From: Pseudorhodobacter sp.
GTDB taxonomy: Bacteria > Pseudomonadota > Alphaproteobacteria > Rhodobacterales > Rhodobacteraceae
Reading direction: 5' to 3'
Assembly: GCA_014378345.1 (NCBI GenBank)
Contig: JACMNW010000294.1
Location: forward strand, 1-17,483
Length of the DNA: 17,483 bases
The translations under genes were made by a program, and so were the position numbers. Positions 1-7,538 of this stretch are shown here, piece by piece; position 1 is the stretch's first letter; each line of letters opens with the position of its first letter. Below the pieces are notes generated by a model. It saw nothing but the letters and a program-made list of their open reading frames with translations, was not told where the DNA came from and did not search any database.

Positions 1-710
1 AGATCACGCGCAAGTCTGACAACCCCTCGATCACCCGCGATGTGTCGGGTGAAGGTGTGCAGCAGGCGCTTTTGAAAATCATGGAAGGCACGGTTGCCTC
101 GGTGCCGCCCCAAGGTGGGCGCAAGCATCCGCAGCAGGAATTCCTGCAAGTGGACACTACGAATATCCTGTTCATCTGTGGCGGCGCTTTCGCGGGCTTG
201 GAAAAGATCATCTCGCACCGCAACAAAGGCTCTGCCATAGGATTCGGCGCTGATGTAAAGGGCCCGGAAGAACGCGGTGTGGGCGAATTGTTCAAAGAAC
301 TGGAACCCGAAGATCTGCTGAAATTTGGCCTGATCCCGGAATTTGTCGGCCGTCTGCCCGTTATTGCCACGCTGACCGATCTGGATGAAGAGGCATTGGT
401 GACCATCCTGACCGAGCCGAAAAACGCGCTGGTGAAACAATACCAACGCCTGTTTGAGATTGAAGGCACTAAACTTACCTTCACCGGTGATGCGCTGGTC
501 GCCATCGCAAAACGCGCGATCAAACGCAAAACCGGCGCGCGCGGATTGCGGTCGATCATGGAAGATATCCTGTTGGATACCATGTTCGAACTGCCCGGGC
601 TTGATAACGTCGAAGAGGTTGTAGTCAAGGATGAAGCCGTGAACAATGGTGCCAAACCGCTGTATGTGCTGTCTGAACCAAAGAAGAAAGAGGCGGCTAC
701 GGCGGGGTGA
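1..710 (+). CDS. clpX: ATP-dependent Clp protease ATP-binding subunit ClpX, C-terminal part (5' end outside window)
   Basis: ClpX is the AAA+ unfoldase that feeds substrates into the ClpP peptidase in the cytoplasm. The reading frame is open from base 3, so only the last 235 residues or so of a protein of about 420 are present; the zinc-binding domain and Walker A/B motifs lie upstream. Visible ClpX signatures are the ITRDVSGEGVQQALLKIMEG stretch after Walker B, the RKH pore loop (GGRKHP), the FICGGAFAGLE segment, the LIPEFVGRLPV region and the sensor-2 GARGLRSIMED arginine motif near the C-terminus. The tail ends in a lysine/alanine-rich stretch as in other proteobacterial ClpX. About 137 bp separate it from the next gene, with no convincing terminator between. 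Identification is very secure. Confidence 0.97.
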   Translation, partial: ITRKSDNPSITRDVSGEGVQQALLKIMEGTVASVPPQGGRKHPQQEFLQVDTTNILFICGGAFAGLEKIISHRNKGSAIGFGADVKGPEERGVGELFKELEPEDLLKFGLIPEFVGRLPVIATLTDLDEEALVTILTEPKNALVKQYQRLFEIEGTKLTFTGDALVAIAKRAIKRKTGARGLRSIMEDILLDTMFELPGLDNVEEVVVKDEAVNNGAKPLYVLSEPKKKEAATAG

Positions 711-847
711 TTGACCATATCAGAGAGTTTCTTTGAAAATTCTTTCCGCCGCCGAACGGCCAGAGCTCTGTTTAACCCAATGCTCGTGACTGGACCTTCG
801 GCTTTTAATCGGCCATAGCAGTGTCAATGATCCCGGAGGCCTGCACC

Positions 848-1222
848 ATGTATTTCCTGAAACGCCTGCTGACATGGTGGAACAGCCAAACCCTCGGCAC
901 TCAGCTGTTTACATGGCGCAAAGGCACCCGTGTCGGGTCCGACGCGCAGGGCAACGTCTATTATCAGACCACTGGCGGCAAACGGCGCTGGGTCATCTAT
1001 AACGGTGATATGGAGGCGTCTCGCGTATCGCCTGATTGGCATGGCTGGCTGCATTTCACATGGAACGAGCCGCCAACCAAAGTGCCGCTTGCCCATAAAG
1101 CTTGGGAAAAACCGCATGTCGAAAATCTAACCGGCTCCGATGCCGCCTATGCCCCGCCCGGATCAATCCGTCGCGCCGATCCTGTCCCAAGGCAGGATTA
1201 TGAGGCATGGCAGCCGGAATAG
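848..1222 (+). CDS. NADH:ubiquinone oxidoreductase subunit NDUFA12 family protein
   Basis: This 124-residue protein belongs to the NDUFA12/B17.2 family, a supernumerary subunit of respiratory complex I that alphaproteobacteria share with mitochondria; it sits on the matrix/cytoplasmic side of the enzyme. Family marks are WWNSQTLGTQLFTWRKG at the N-terminus, the core GKRRWVIYNGDMEASRVSPDWHGWLH, and the KAWEKPH...NLTG...YAPPGS tail. The frame is also open from 821, but the ATG at 848 is preferred: a GGAGG lies 8 bases ahead of it and the protein then starts MYFLKRL, as relatives do. It lies outside any nuo operon and 15 bp before mlaD, so it is probably co-transcribed with mlaD and the DUF2155 gene. 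Confidence 0.93.
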   Translation: MYFLKRLLTWWNSQTLGTQLFTWRKGTRVGSDAQGNVYYQTTGGKRRWVIYNGDMEASRVSPDWHGWLHFTWNEPPTKVPLAHKAWEKPHVENLTGSDAAYAPPGSIRRADPVPRQDYEAWQPE

Positions 1223-1237
1223 GGGGCAGCCAAAACA

Positions 1238-1705
1238 ATGGCCGAGAATCCAACAGAGGTTTTTGCAGGCGCAGCCGTCTTGGCAGCGGCCGTTGCGTTT
1301 GTGTTTTATGCTACCCAAAGCACCGGGTTTTCCGGCAGTGCAGCAACCTATGATCTCAAGGCCAGCTTTCGGTCGGTGGAAGGCATTACCCTCGGGTCAG
1401 ATGTGCGCATGGCGGGCGTCAAAGTCGGCACGATCACTGCGATTGATCTGAACCCAAAAACTTTCTTCGCCGATGCCACTGTTTCTGTGCAAAACAATCT
1501 GCAACTGCCAGATGATAGCGCCATACTGATCTCATCCGAAGGGCTGCTTGGCGGCAATTTCATTGAACTTGTTCCGGGTGGGTCTGAAACCAATCTGGAA
1601 CCGGGGGCAGAGATCGAAGATACCCAAGGCTCCGTTAGCCTGATTTCCCTCTTGATGAAATTTGTCAGCGGAAAATCAAACGATCCAACCCCTGCTAACG
1701 AATGA
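1238..1705 (+). CDS. mlaD: Outer membrane lipid asymmetry maintenance protein MlaD (MCE domain)
   Basis: MlaD is the MCE-domain protein that forms a ring on the periplasmic side of the inner membrane as part of the Mla phospholipid transporter. The 155-residue product has one N-terminal membrane segment (about residues 7-25, alanine/valine-rich, without a signal-peptidase site) and an MCE domain at about 38-115. Typical family stretches are ATYDLKASFRSVEGITLGSDV, RMAGVKVGTI and the SSEGLLGGNFIELVPGG loop, whose LL (103-104) corresponds to the hydrophobic pore loop. It starts 15 bp after the NDUFA12-like gene and overlaps the next gene by ATGA, which points to translational coupling. No other mla genes (ATPase, permease) are in the window. 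Confidence 0.94.
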   Translation: MAENPTEVFAGAAVLAAAVAFVFYATQSTGFSGSAATYDLKASFRSVEGITLGSDVRMAGVKVGTITAIDLNPKTFFADATVSVQNNLQLPDDSAILISSEGLLGGNFIELVPGGSETNLEPGAEIEDTQGSVSLISLLMKFVSGKSNDPTPANE

Positions 1706-2073
1706 ACTATGCCCTGATCCTTGCGGTTTTGGTCTGGCCATCGCTTGCCCATGCCCAAGACGTGGCATCGGCACCCGGCGGTACTGTGCGCTGGCTTGAT
1801 AAAATATCAGGCGTCACCAAAGACGTTGAAATGACGGTCGGTGAGACCCAACAACATGGACGTCTGGCCATTACACTGGATGATTGTCGTTATCCGGTAA
1901 ATGACCCGGCGTCGAACGCCTTTGCCCATTTGACGATCCGTGACAGCTTACAAGCAGATCCTGTGTTTATGGGCTGGATGATCGCCACCAGCCCGGCACT
2001 ATCGTCGATGGACCACGCGCGTTACGACGTCTGGGTATTGCGCTGTAAAATCCCTGCCGCTGCCACTGAATAG
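1702..2073 (+). CDS. DUF2155 domain-containing exported protein
   Basis: A 123-residue protein of the DUF2155 family, whose function is not known. It has a clear Sec signal peptide (hydrophobic stretch at about 3-15, likely cleavage after AHA at about residue 18), so the mature protein should be periplasmic. Family features are the VRWLDKISG...DVEMTVGET start, a cysteine in TLDDCRYP, the aromatic FMGWMIATSPALSSMDHARYDVWVL block, and a second cysteine in LRCK; the two cysteines could form a disulfide. Its ATG overlaps the mlaD stop by 4 bases, and position beside mlaD suggests, without proving, an envelope role. Its 3' end overlaps the opposite-strand aat gene by 52 bp. Confidence 0.9.
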   Translation: MNYALILAVLVWPSLAHAQDVASAPGGTVRWLDKISGVTKDVEMTVGETQQHGRLAITLDDCRYPVNDPASNAFAHLTIRDSLQADPVFMGWMIATSPALSSMDHARYDVWVLRCKIPAAATE

Positions 2074-2675
2074 CCAGGCGGATCAAAGTTTGCGGTTTGC
2101 CGCAAAGCCAACGTCAGTTGCAGATGATAGTCAGCTCTGGAAACCTCTATCGCCCCCAAGCTTTGCAAATGCGGCGTCAAAAACTGGGTGTCAAACAATA
2201 AATATCCGCCCACGCGCAACCTGTCTGTCAGATAGGCCAGAGCAATCTTTGACCCGTCCGTCGCCTTTGAGAACATGCTTTCGCCAAAGAACGCAGCACC
2301 AAGGGATACGCCGTAAACGCCGCCAATCAAATGATCGTCGCGCCAGACTTCCAGCGAATGCGCATACCCTGCATGGTGCAAGGAATGATACAGATCTTTG
2401 ATTGGGGCGCTGATCCATGTCTCGGCACGGTCTGCACAGGCATCAACAACACGGGAAAACGCCGTATTTGTTCGAATTGTACAATTATTACGCGCTATTA
2501 CCCGCCTCAAGCTGCGGCTAATGTGGAAATTAGTCAAAGGGAACACACCGCGAAATCTCGGGTCAACCCAATGTATCCTAGGGTCATCTCTACCCTCGGC
2601 CATCGGAAATATCCCTGCCGCATAGGCACGCAGCAGGGTTTCGGAAGTGATTTCTGATCCGTTCGGCACTTTCAT
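2022..2675 (-). CDS. aat: Leucyl/phenylalanyl-tRNA--protein transferase
   Basis: Aat moves Leu or Phe from charged tRNA onto proteins with N-terminal Arg or Lys, marking them for ClpAP through ClpS (N-end rule). The product has 217 residues, normal for the family. Conserved blocks are AYAAGIFPMAEGRDDP, IHWVDPRFRGVFPL, FHISRSLRR, YHSLHHAGYAHSLEVW, GGVYGVSLGAAFFGESMFS (the Glu at about 132 matches the active-site Glu described for E. coli Aat) and FDTQFLTPHLQSLGAIEVSR. A GTG at 2684 is in frame, but the ATG at 2675 has AAAGG 9 bases ahead and is preferred. It starts 25 bp after the accC stop, so it is probably the third gene of an accB-accC-aat transcript. Confidence 0.95.
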   Translation of the reverse strand: MKVPNGSEITSETLLRAYAAGIFPMAEGRDDPRIHWVDPRFRGVFPLTNFHISRSLRRVIARNNCTIRTNTAFSRVVDACADRAETWISAPIKDLYHSLHHAGYAHSLEVWRDDHLIGGVYGVSLGAAFFGESMFSKATDGSKIALAYLTDRLRVGGYLLFDTQFLTPHLQSLGAIEVSRADYHLQLTLALRQTANFDPPGYSVAAAGILQRNTQTS

Positions 2676-2700
2676 GCAGTGCACCTTTTAGGCCAATTCA

Positions 2701-4047
2701 TTAGCCAAATCGTGCGGCCAGCCATTTTTCCAACCAATGAATATTATACTCGCCATTCTGAATATCCGGCTCTGCCAACAGCATATCAAACAGTGGAACA
2801 GACGTATCTATGCCGTCAATGATCAGCTCGCCCAACGCCCGGCGAAGACGCGCCAATGCCTCTGGTCTATCCCGGCCATGCACAATCAGTTTGCCAATCA
2901 AACTGTCGTAATAGGGCGGGATCGAATAGCCGGAATACAGCGCCGAATCCATGCGCACGCCGTACCCACCGGGGGCATGAAACATTCGCACTTTTCCGGG
3001 GCAGGGCGCAAAATTCGGCAGCTTTTCCGCGTTGATGCGCACTTCGATGGCGTGGCCGTTAATCTCCAGATCATCCTGGCCGAATGACATCGGCATGCCT
3101 GCCGCGACGCGAATTTGTTCGCGCACAAGGTCCACGCCAAAAATGGCTTCTGTTACCGGGTGTTCCACCTGCAAGCGGGTGTTCATTTCAATGAAGAAGA
3201 ACTCGCCATTTTCATACAAAAACTCAATCGTACCCGCACCAATGTAGTTGATATTGGCCACCGCATCCGCGCAAACCTTACCGATTTTCGCCCGCAACGC
3301 AGGGGTAATCACCGGGCCTGGGGCCTCTTCAAACACCTTCTGGTGGCGGCGTTGCAGAGAACAATCGCGTTCCCCAAGATGCACAGCCTTACCTTTACCG
3401 TCGCCGAACACCTGTATTTCAATGTGCCGTGGCGTTTGCAGGTATTTCTCGATGTAAACTTCGTCATTGCCAAACGCCACCTTGGATTCCGCCCGCGCCG
3501 TGCGAAACGCAATTTCCAGCTCTTCGGCGTTTTTCGCCACCTTCATGCCGCGCCCGCCACCGCCTGCCGTGGCTTTGATAATCACCGGAAAGCCGATCTT
3601 TTCGGCCACATCAATGGCCGCCTCATAATCCGGCACGCCACCATCAGACCCCGGCACAACGGGAATCCCCAGTGCTTTTACGGTTTCTTTGGCAGTGATT
3701 TTATCGCCCATAATGCGAATATGCTCCGCCGTGGGGCCAATGAAAGTAATGTCATGGTCCTGCAAAGCCTGCGCAAAGGCCGCGTTTTCGGATAGAAAGC
3801 CATAGCCCGGATGAACCGCCTGCGCACCGGTAATCTCGCAGGCCGAAATGATTGCAGCCTTCGACAAATAGCTTTCGGATGAAGGTGCTGGCCCAATGCA
3901 AACGCTTTCGTCCGCCATCCGCACATGCATGGCGTCTGCGTCTGCCGTGGAATGCACTGCCACCGATTTGATGCCCATTTCCTGACAGGCGCGGATCACC
4001 CGAAGTGCGATTTCACCCCGGTTCGCGATCAATATCTTTTCAAACAT
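2701..4047 (-). CDS. accC: Acetyl-CoA carboxylase, biotin carboxylase subunit
   Basis: AccC carboxylates the biotin on AccB using ATP and bicarbonate, the first half-reaction of malonyl-CoA synthesis for fatty acids. The 448-residue product has the usual layout: N-terminal FEKILIANRGEIALRVIRA, the ATP-grasp domain with the glycine-rich loop AGGGGRGMK (161-169), and the C-terminal domain. Residues that line up with known E. coli active-site positions are present: K116, K158, K237 in RRHQKVFEEAP, E287/N289/R291 in FIEMNTRLQVEHPVTE, and R337 in IEVRINAE. The gene begins 7 bp after accB, the standard tight pairing, and is followed by aat. Length and motifs show no damage. Confidence 0.97.
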   Translation of the reverse strand: MFEKILIANRGEIALRVIRACQEMGIKSVAVHSTADADAMHVRMADESVCIGPAPSSESYLSKAAIISACEITGAQAVHPGYGFLSENAAFAQALQDHDITFIGPTAEHIRIMGDKITAKETVKALGIPVVPGSDGGVPDYEAAIDVAEKIGFPVIIKATAGGGGRGMKVAKNAEELEIAFRTARAESKVAFGNDEVYIEKYLQTPRHIEIQVFGDGKGKAVHLGERDCSLQRRHQKVFEEAPGPVITPALRAKIGKVCADAVANINYIGAGTIEFLYENGEFFFIEMNTRLQVEHPVTEAIFGVDLVREQIRVAAGMPMSFGQDDLEINGHAIEVRINAEKLPNFAPCPGKVRMFHAPGGYGVRMDSALYSGYSIPPYYDSLIGKLIVHGRDRPEALARLRRALGELIIDGIDTSVPLFDMLLAEPDIQNGEYNIHWLEKWLAARFG

Positions 4048-4054
4048 CTGTGCC

Positions 4055-4543
4055 TCACTCGATGATCATCAGGGGCGCGCCGTATTCGACCGCGTTGCCA
4101 TCAGCCACCAAAATGCGCTTCACCGTGCCCGCACGTGGGGCAGGGATGTGGTTCATGGTTTTCATCGCTTCGATGATCACCACAGTTTGCCCTTCGGTCA
4201 CTGTGGCGCCCACAGTTACAAACGCCGTGGCTCCCGGTTCGGCTGACATGTAAACGGTGCCAACCATCGGCGACGTGACCGCACCCGGATGTTGCGCCGG
4301 GTCTTCTGTGGCGGCGGCGGCTGCGGGGGCCAGTGGTGGTGCCACTCCGGCTTGCATCATCATCGGGGCAGGGCTGGCATAACTGGTTGTCACGATATTG
4401 GCCTGTTTGACGACGCGCACATCAAGGCTGTCATCGGTGCCATATTCACGCTTTACCGACAGTTCGGTCAGATCATTCTTGTTCAAAAGTTCTGCAAGCG
4501 CCTGAATGAAAGCCACATCTGCTTCGCTGGAATGTTTGCTCAT
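4055..4543 (-). CDS. accB: Acetyl-CoA carboxylase biotin carboxyl carrier protein
   Basis: AccB carries the biotin that shuttles CO2 between biotin carboxylase and carboxyltransferase. The 162-residue protein has an N-terminal domain (about 5-50), an Ala/Pro/Met-rich linker (about 55-90) and a C-terminal biotinyl domain (about 88-162). The biotinylated lysine should be K128 in IIEAMKTMNHIPAPRAGTVK; the motif reads AMKTMNHI instead of the enterobacterial AMKLMNEI, with the Lys and both flanking Met kept. A GAGGA sits about 5 bases before the ATG. In many alphaproteobacteria aroQ precedes accB; here accB is the first gene of the set and faces preT across an intergenic gap of about 276 bp. Confidence 0.96.
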   Translation of the reverse strand: MSKHSSEADVAFIQALAELLNKNDLTELSVKREYGTDDSLDVRVVKQANIVTTSYASPAPMMMQAGVAPPLAPAAAAATEDPAQHPGAVTSPMVGTVYMSAEPGATAFVTVGATVTEGQTVVIIEAMKTMNHIPAPRAGTVKRILVADGNAVEYGAPLMIIE

Positions 4544-4819
4544 GCCGTCCTCGGTTTGGCGATTGTGCCTGTTATGATTTTGTTTTTTGCCCCACCATTG
4601 GCGCTGACCGCACCGCAGGCTATCCGCTCTTATACGCGACGGAAGCCGGGCTGAAAAGCAAGACTTGCATGTGAACTGCTACACCTTGCTACCGCAAATG
4701 GGTTTTGAATTTCCAACGCCTGAGATTATCGCATGCCACGAAAATTTACCATTTGATAAAAAATTTGAGATGTGTCAGCTTTTAAAGCAAGCCAATGTAA
4801 CGGAAAAGGGTCACCCCCA
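4544..4819. promoter_or_regulatory. Divergent intergenic region between accB and preT
   Basis: This 276-bp gap must hold the promoters for accB (leftward) and preT (rightward). It is more AT-rich than its surroundings, especially 4740-4780. I find no coding sequence: the open frames here are extensions or shadows without a plausible ribosome site. One CTGACCG at 4604-4610 matches the left half of the RutR-type box seen near 16350, but its right half is poor, so I do not call an operator. No strong sigma-70 pair stands out. An AAGGG at 4806-4810 serves the preT start. Confidence 0.55.
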
Positions 4820-6163
4820 ATGTCCAACAGCCAGCTGACGCCCGGTGTCGTGCCGGGACGCTTGCCCGCAAAAGCCTATGATGCCAACTTTGCTGACGTG
4901 ATTGCGCCATATGATCGGCACGAGGCACAGGTTGCATCTGACAGGTGCTATTTCTGCCACGATGCGCCCTGTATTACCGCCTGCCCCACGTCCATCGACA
5001 TTCCGCTTTTCATCCGGCAAATCGCCACGGGCACCCCCGATGCAGCCGCGAAAACCATCTTCGCGCAGAATATCTTGGGCGGCATGTGCGCCCGCGTTTG
5101 CCCCACCGAACAGCTGTGTGAAGAGGCTTGCGTGCGCGAAGCTGCCGAAGGCAAGCCCGTTGAAATTGGTCGCCTGCAGCGGTTTGCCACTGACGGTTTG
5201 ATGGCAAAAGCAAAACACCCCTTCACTCGCGCGGTCGCCACGGGCAAACGAGTAGCCGTCGTTGGCGCTGGCCCCGCTGGCCTCGCCTGCGCGCACCGCA
5301 TGGCCCTACTCGGGCATGATGTCGTCATCTACGATGCCCGGCCAAAACCCGGCGGCCTTAATGAATTTGGCATCGCGACCTATAAAACCACCGATGATTT
5401 CGCACAGCGTGAAGTGGACTGGTTGCTGAAAATCGGCGGCATCAAAATCGAAACCGGCAAGGCTTTGGGCGGCACGCTTAGCCTTGAAGGCCTTAAATCC
5501 AGCTATGACGCCGTGTTTCTGGGCATCGGCCTTGGCGGCGTCAACGCCCTTCGCAGCGATGGCGAAGACAAGGCCAATGTGCTAGACGCCGTTGATTTCA
5601 TTTCCGATCTTCGTCAATCCACAAATAAATCCCAACTTCCCATCGGCCGCGATGTGGTGGTGATCGGCGGCGGCATGACGGCGGTTGATGCGGCGGTCCA
5701 ATCCAAATTGCTTGGCGCAGAAAACGTCACCATTGTGTATCGCCGCGATCAAGCCAAGATGAGCGCATCGCCGTATGAGCAAGGCCATGCCACATCTGCC
5801 GGCGTCCGCATTATCTGCAATGCCATGCCCGTCGCCGTGCATGGCAATGGCACCGTGCGAGAGGTGGAATTTGCCTATTCGCAGGATACCGACACGGGCC
5901 TTAAACCCAGCGCCGAGACGTTTCGCCTGCGCGCCGATCAGGTGTTCAAGGCGATTGGTCAAACCTTGGATGATGCACCGAGTGGGCTGGCACTGGCTGG
6001 CGGCAAAATTGCCATCACCGCGGCAGGGCGGACGTCGTTGCCCGGCATCTGGGCGGGCGGTGATTGTGCGTCGGGCGGTAATGATCTGACGGTCACTGCA
6101 GTTGCCGAAGGCCGCGATGCCGCAATGGATATTCATGCAAGTTTGATGGGGGCGGTGCGCTGA
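4820..6163 (+). CDS. preT: NAD-dependent dihydropyrimidine dehydrogenase, FAD/NAD-binding subunit PreT
   Basis: PreT takes electrons from NADH through FAD and iron-sulfur clusters to PreA, which reduces uracil or thymine to the 5,6-dihydro form. The 447-residue product matches the N-terminal half of eukaryotic dihydropyrimidine dehydrogenase. Cysteines C43, C46, C51, C55 and C94, C100, C104 repeat the mammalian cluster-ligand spacing, and Q120 falls 16 residues after the last, where the mammalian enzyme uses an unusual glutamine ligand. FAD loop: VVGAGPAG (147-154). NAD loop: VIGGGMTA (281-288), followed by VYRRD. The C-terminal FAD motif GIWAGGDC is at 409-416. The frame is open back to a GTG at 4772, but the ATG at 4820 has AAGGG 9 bases upstream. 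It is cotranscribed with preA, 25 bp downstream. Confidence 0.95.
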   Translation: MSNSQLTPGVVPGRLPAKAYDANFADVIAPYDRHEAQVASDRCYFCHDAPCITACPTSIDIPLFIRQIATGTPDAAAKTIFAQNILGGMCARVCPTEQLCEEACVREAAEGKPVEIGRLQRFATDGLMAKAKHPFTRAVATGKRVAVVGAGPAGLACAHRMALLGHDVVIYDARPKPGGLNEFGIATYKTTDDFAQREVDWLLKIGGIKIETGKALGGTLSLEGLKSSYDAVFLGIGLGGVNALRSDGEDKANVLDAVDFISDLRQSTNKSQLPIGRDVVVIGGGMTAVDAAVQSKLLGAENVTIVYRRDQAKMSASPYEQGHATSAGVRIICNAMPVAVHGNGTVREVEFAYSQDTDTGLKPSAETFRLRADQVFKAIGQTLDDAPSGLALAGGKIAITAAGRTSLPGIWAGGDCASGGNDLTVTAVAEGRDAAMDIHASLMGAVR

Positions 6164-6171
6164 AGCGCACC
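6154..6171. repeat. Inverted repeat enclosing the preT stop codon
   Basis: GGTGCGCT and AGCGCACC are exact reverse complements separated by two bases. On the mRNA this folds as a 7-bp GC-rich stem with a UGAA loop, or 8 bp if the T-A pair forms. The loop contains the preT UGA stop (6161-6163), and the element ends 17 bases before the preA ATG. It is followed by CTACGG rather than a T-run, so it is not a classical terminator. Similar GGTGCGC...GCGCACCCTACG elements are, from memory, scattered in many proteobacterial genomes, so this may be one copy of a dispersed repeat. Confidence 0.75.
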
Positions 6172-6188
6172 CTACGGAGACACGCAAA

Positions 6189-7487
6189 ATGGCAAACCTG
6201 ACCACAGATTTCATCGGCATCAAATCTCCCAACCCATTCTGGCTGGCCTCCGCACCGCCAACCGACAAGGAATATAACGTACGCCGCGCGTTTAAGGCGG
6301 GCTGGGGCGGCGTGGTGTGGAAAACGCTCGGCTCTGAAGGTCCGCCAGTAGTTAACGTAAATGGCCCGCGCTACGGCGCCATCTGGGGTGCCGACCGCCG
6401 CCTGTTGGGCCTGATCAATATCGAACTGATCACTGACCGCCCGCTTGACGTGAACCTGCGTGAAATCAAAGCGGTGAAACGCGATTACAAAGATCGCGCC
6501 ATGATCATCAGCCTGATGGTGCCCTGCGACGAACAGTCGTGGAAAGACATTCTGTTGCATGTCGAGGATACCGAGGCGGACGGGGTAGAGCTGAACTTCG
6601 GCTGCCCGCATGGCATGGCCGAACGCGGCATGGGCGGCGCTGTGGGCCAAGTGCCCGAATACATTGAAATGATCACCCGTTGGTGCAAAATGCACACCCG
6701 CATGCCAGTGATTGTAAAATTAACCCCCAATATCAGCGATATCCGCAAACCAGCTGAGGCGGCAAAACGCGGCGGCGCAGATGCGGTGTCGCTGATCAAC
6801 ACAATCAATTCGATCACCTCCGTCAACCTCGATAGCTTTGCGCCAGAGCCGATGATCGACGGCAAAGGCACCCATGGCGGTTATTGTGGCCCGGCGGTAA
6901 AACCCATCGCGCTGAACATGGTAGCTGAAATTGCCCGTTCGCGTGATACCCACGGTCTGCCCATTTCCGGCATCGGCGGCATCACCACATGGCGCGACGC
7001 CGCCGGATTCATGGCGCTTGGCGCAGGCAATGTGCAGGTCTGTACCGCCGTAATGACTTATGGCTTCAAGATTGTGCAGGAAATGATCTCCGGCCTATCC
7101 GATTACATGGATGGCAAGGGCATGGCATCGACTGCCGAACTGGTGGGCCGCGCCGTGCCCAACGTCACCGATTGGCAGTATCTAAACCTGAATTACGTGA
7201 CCAAGGCCCAGATCAGCCAGACCGATTGCATCAAATGTGGCCGCTGCTATGCCGCCTGCGAAGACACCAGCCACCAAGCCATTTCCATGTCCGCCGACCG
7301 CGTGTTTGAGGTGATGGAAGACGAATGTGTCGCCTGCAATCTGTGCATCAACGTCTGCCCGGTAGACAATTGCATCACCATGGTGGAAATGCCGAAGGGG
7401 GCAGTTGATCCGCGCACGGGTACCAAGGTGGGCGATTATGCCAACTGGACGACGCATCCCAACAACCCGTCGGTGGCGGCGGAATAA
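6189..7487 (+). CDS. preA: NAD-dependent dihydropyrimidine dehydrogenase, catalytic subunit PreA
   Basis: PreA is the FMN-containing subunit that reduces the pyrimidine ring, equivalent to the C-terminal half of mammalian dihydropyrimidine dehydrogenase. The 432-residue protein starts with a dihydroorotate-dehydrogenase-like barrel (about 5-320). The catalytic cysteine is expected at C139 in NFGCPHGMAERGMGG, matching the mammalian active-site loop. KLTPN (177-181), NTINSI and the phosphate-binding GIGGI segment (261-265) are also conserved. The C-terminal ferredoxin domain has two [4Fe-4S] motifs: C347, C350, C353, C357 and C380, C383, C386, C390. A GGAG about 12 bases before the ATG is the likely ribosome site. 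It is the second gene of the preTA pair, and two palindromes follow it. Confidence 0.96.
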   Translation: MANLTTDFIGIKSPNPFWLASAPPTDKEYNVRRAFKAGWGGVVWKTLGSEGPPVVNVNGPRYGAIWGADRRLLGLINIELITDRPLDVNLREIKAVKRDYKDRAMIISLMVPCDEQSWKDILLHVEDTEADGVELNFGCPHGMAERGMGGAVGQVPEYIEMITRWCKMHTRMPVIVKLTPNISDIRKPAEAAKRGGADAVSLINTINSITSVNLDSFAPEPMIDGKGTHGGYCGPAVKPIALNMVAEIARSRDTHGLPISGIGGITTWRDAAGFMALGAGNVQVCTAVMTYGFKIVQEMISGLSDYMDGKGMASTAELVGRAVPNVTDWQYLNLNYVTKAQISQTDCIKCGRCYAACEDTSHQAISMSADRVFEVMEDECVACNLCINVCPVDNCITMVEMPKGAVDPRTGTKVGDYANWTTHPNNPSVAAE

Positions 7488-7506
7488 AAAAAGCGGCCTC
7501 TACAAA

Positions 7507-7532
7507 GAAGATTTTTCGTACGAAAAATCTTC
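7507..7532. repeat. 26-bp perfect palindrome, copy 1
   Basis: The arm GAAGATTTTTCGT is followed directly by its exact reverse complement, with no spacer, centred on CGTACG. It lies 19 bp after the preA stop, between convergent transcription units, and could act as a bidirectional 3'-end hairpin or as a protein-binding site. The stem is AT-rich and lacks the GC-rich base of a classical intrinsic terminator. It is the partner of the copy that begins 6 bp further on. Confidence 0.9.
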
Positions 7533-7538
7533 GAGCCC

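Noticed and set aside
720..736. Short stem TCAGAGA-GTT-TCTTTGA after clpX
   Set aside because: Only 7 weak pairs with one G-U and no clean T-run; too poor to call a terminator.
3115..3795. Open frame of 226 codons on the plus strand inside accC
   Set aside because: Antisense to an intact, strongly conserved biotin carboxylase gene; no family resemblance and no ribosome site.
4289..4654. Plus-strand frame antisense to the accB start and reaching into the gap
   Set aside because: Antisense to accB and without similarity; the gap portion alone is too short to support a gene.
4808..4816. GGGTCACCC next to the preT ribosome site as a possible RutR half-site
   Set aside because: Only five bases match the box and the partner arm at the required distance is absent.
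5582..6268. Open frame of 228 codons on the minus strand across preT-preA
   Set aside because: Antisense shadow crossing two intact genes; composition is not protein-like.
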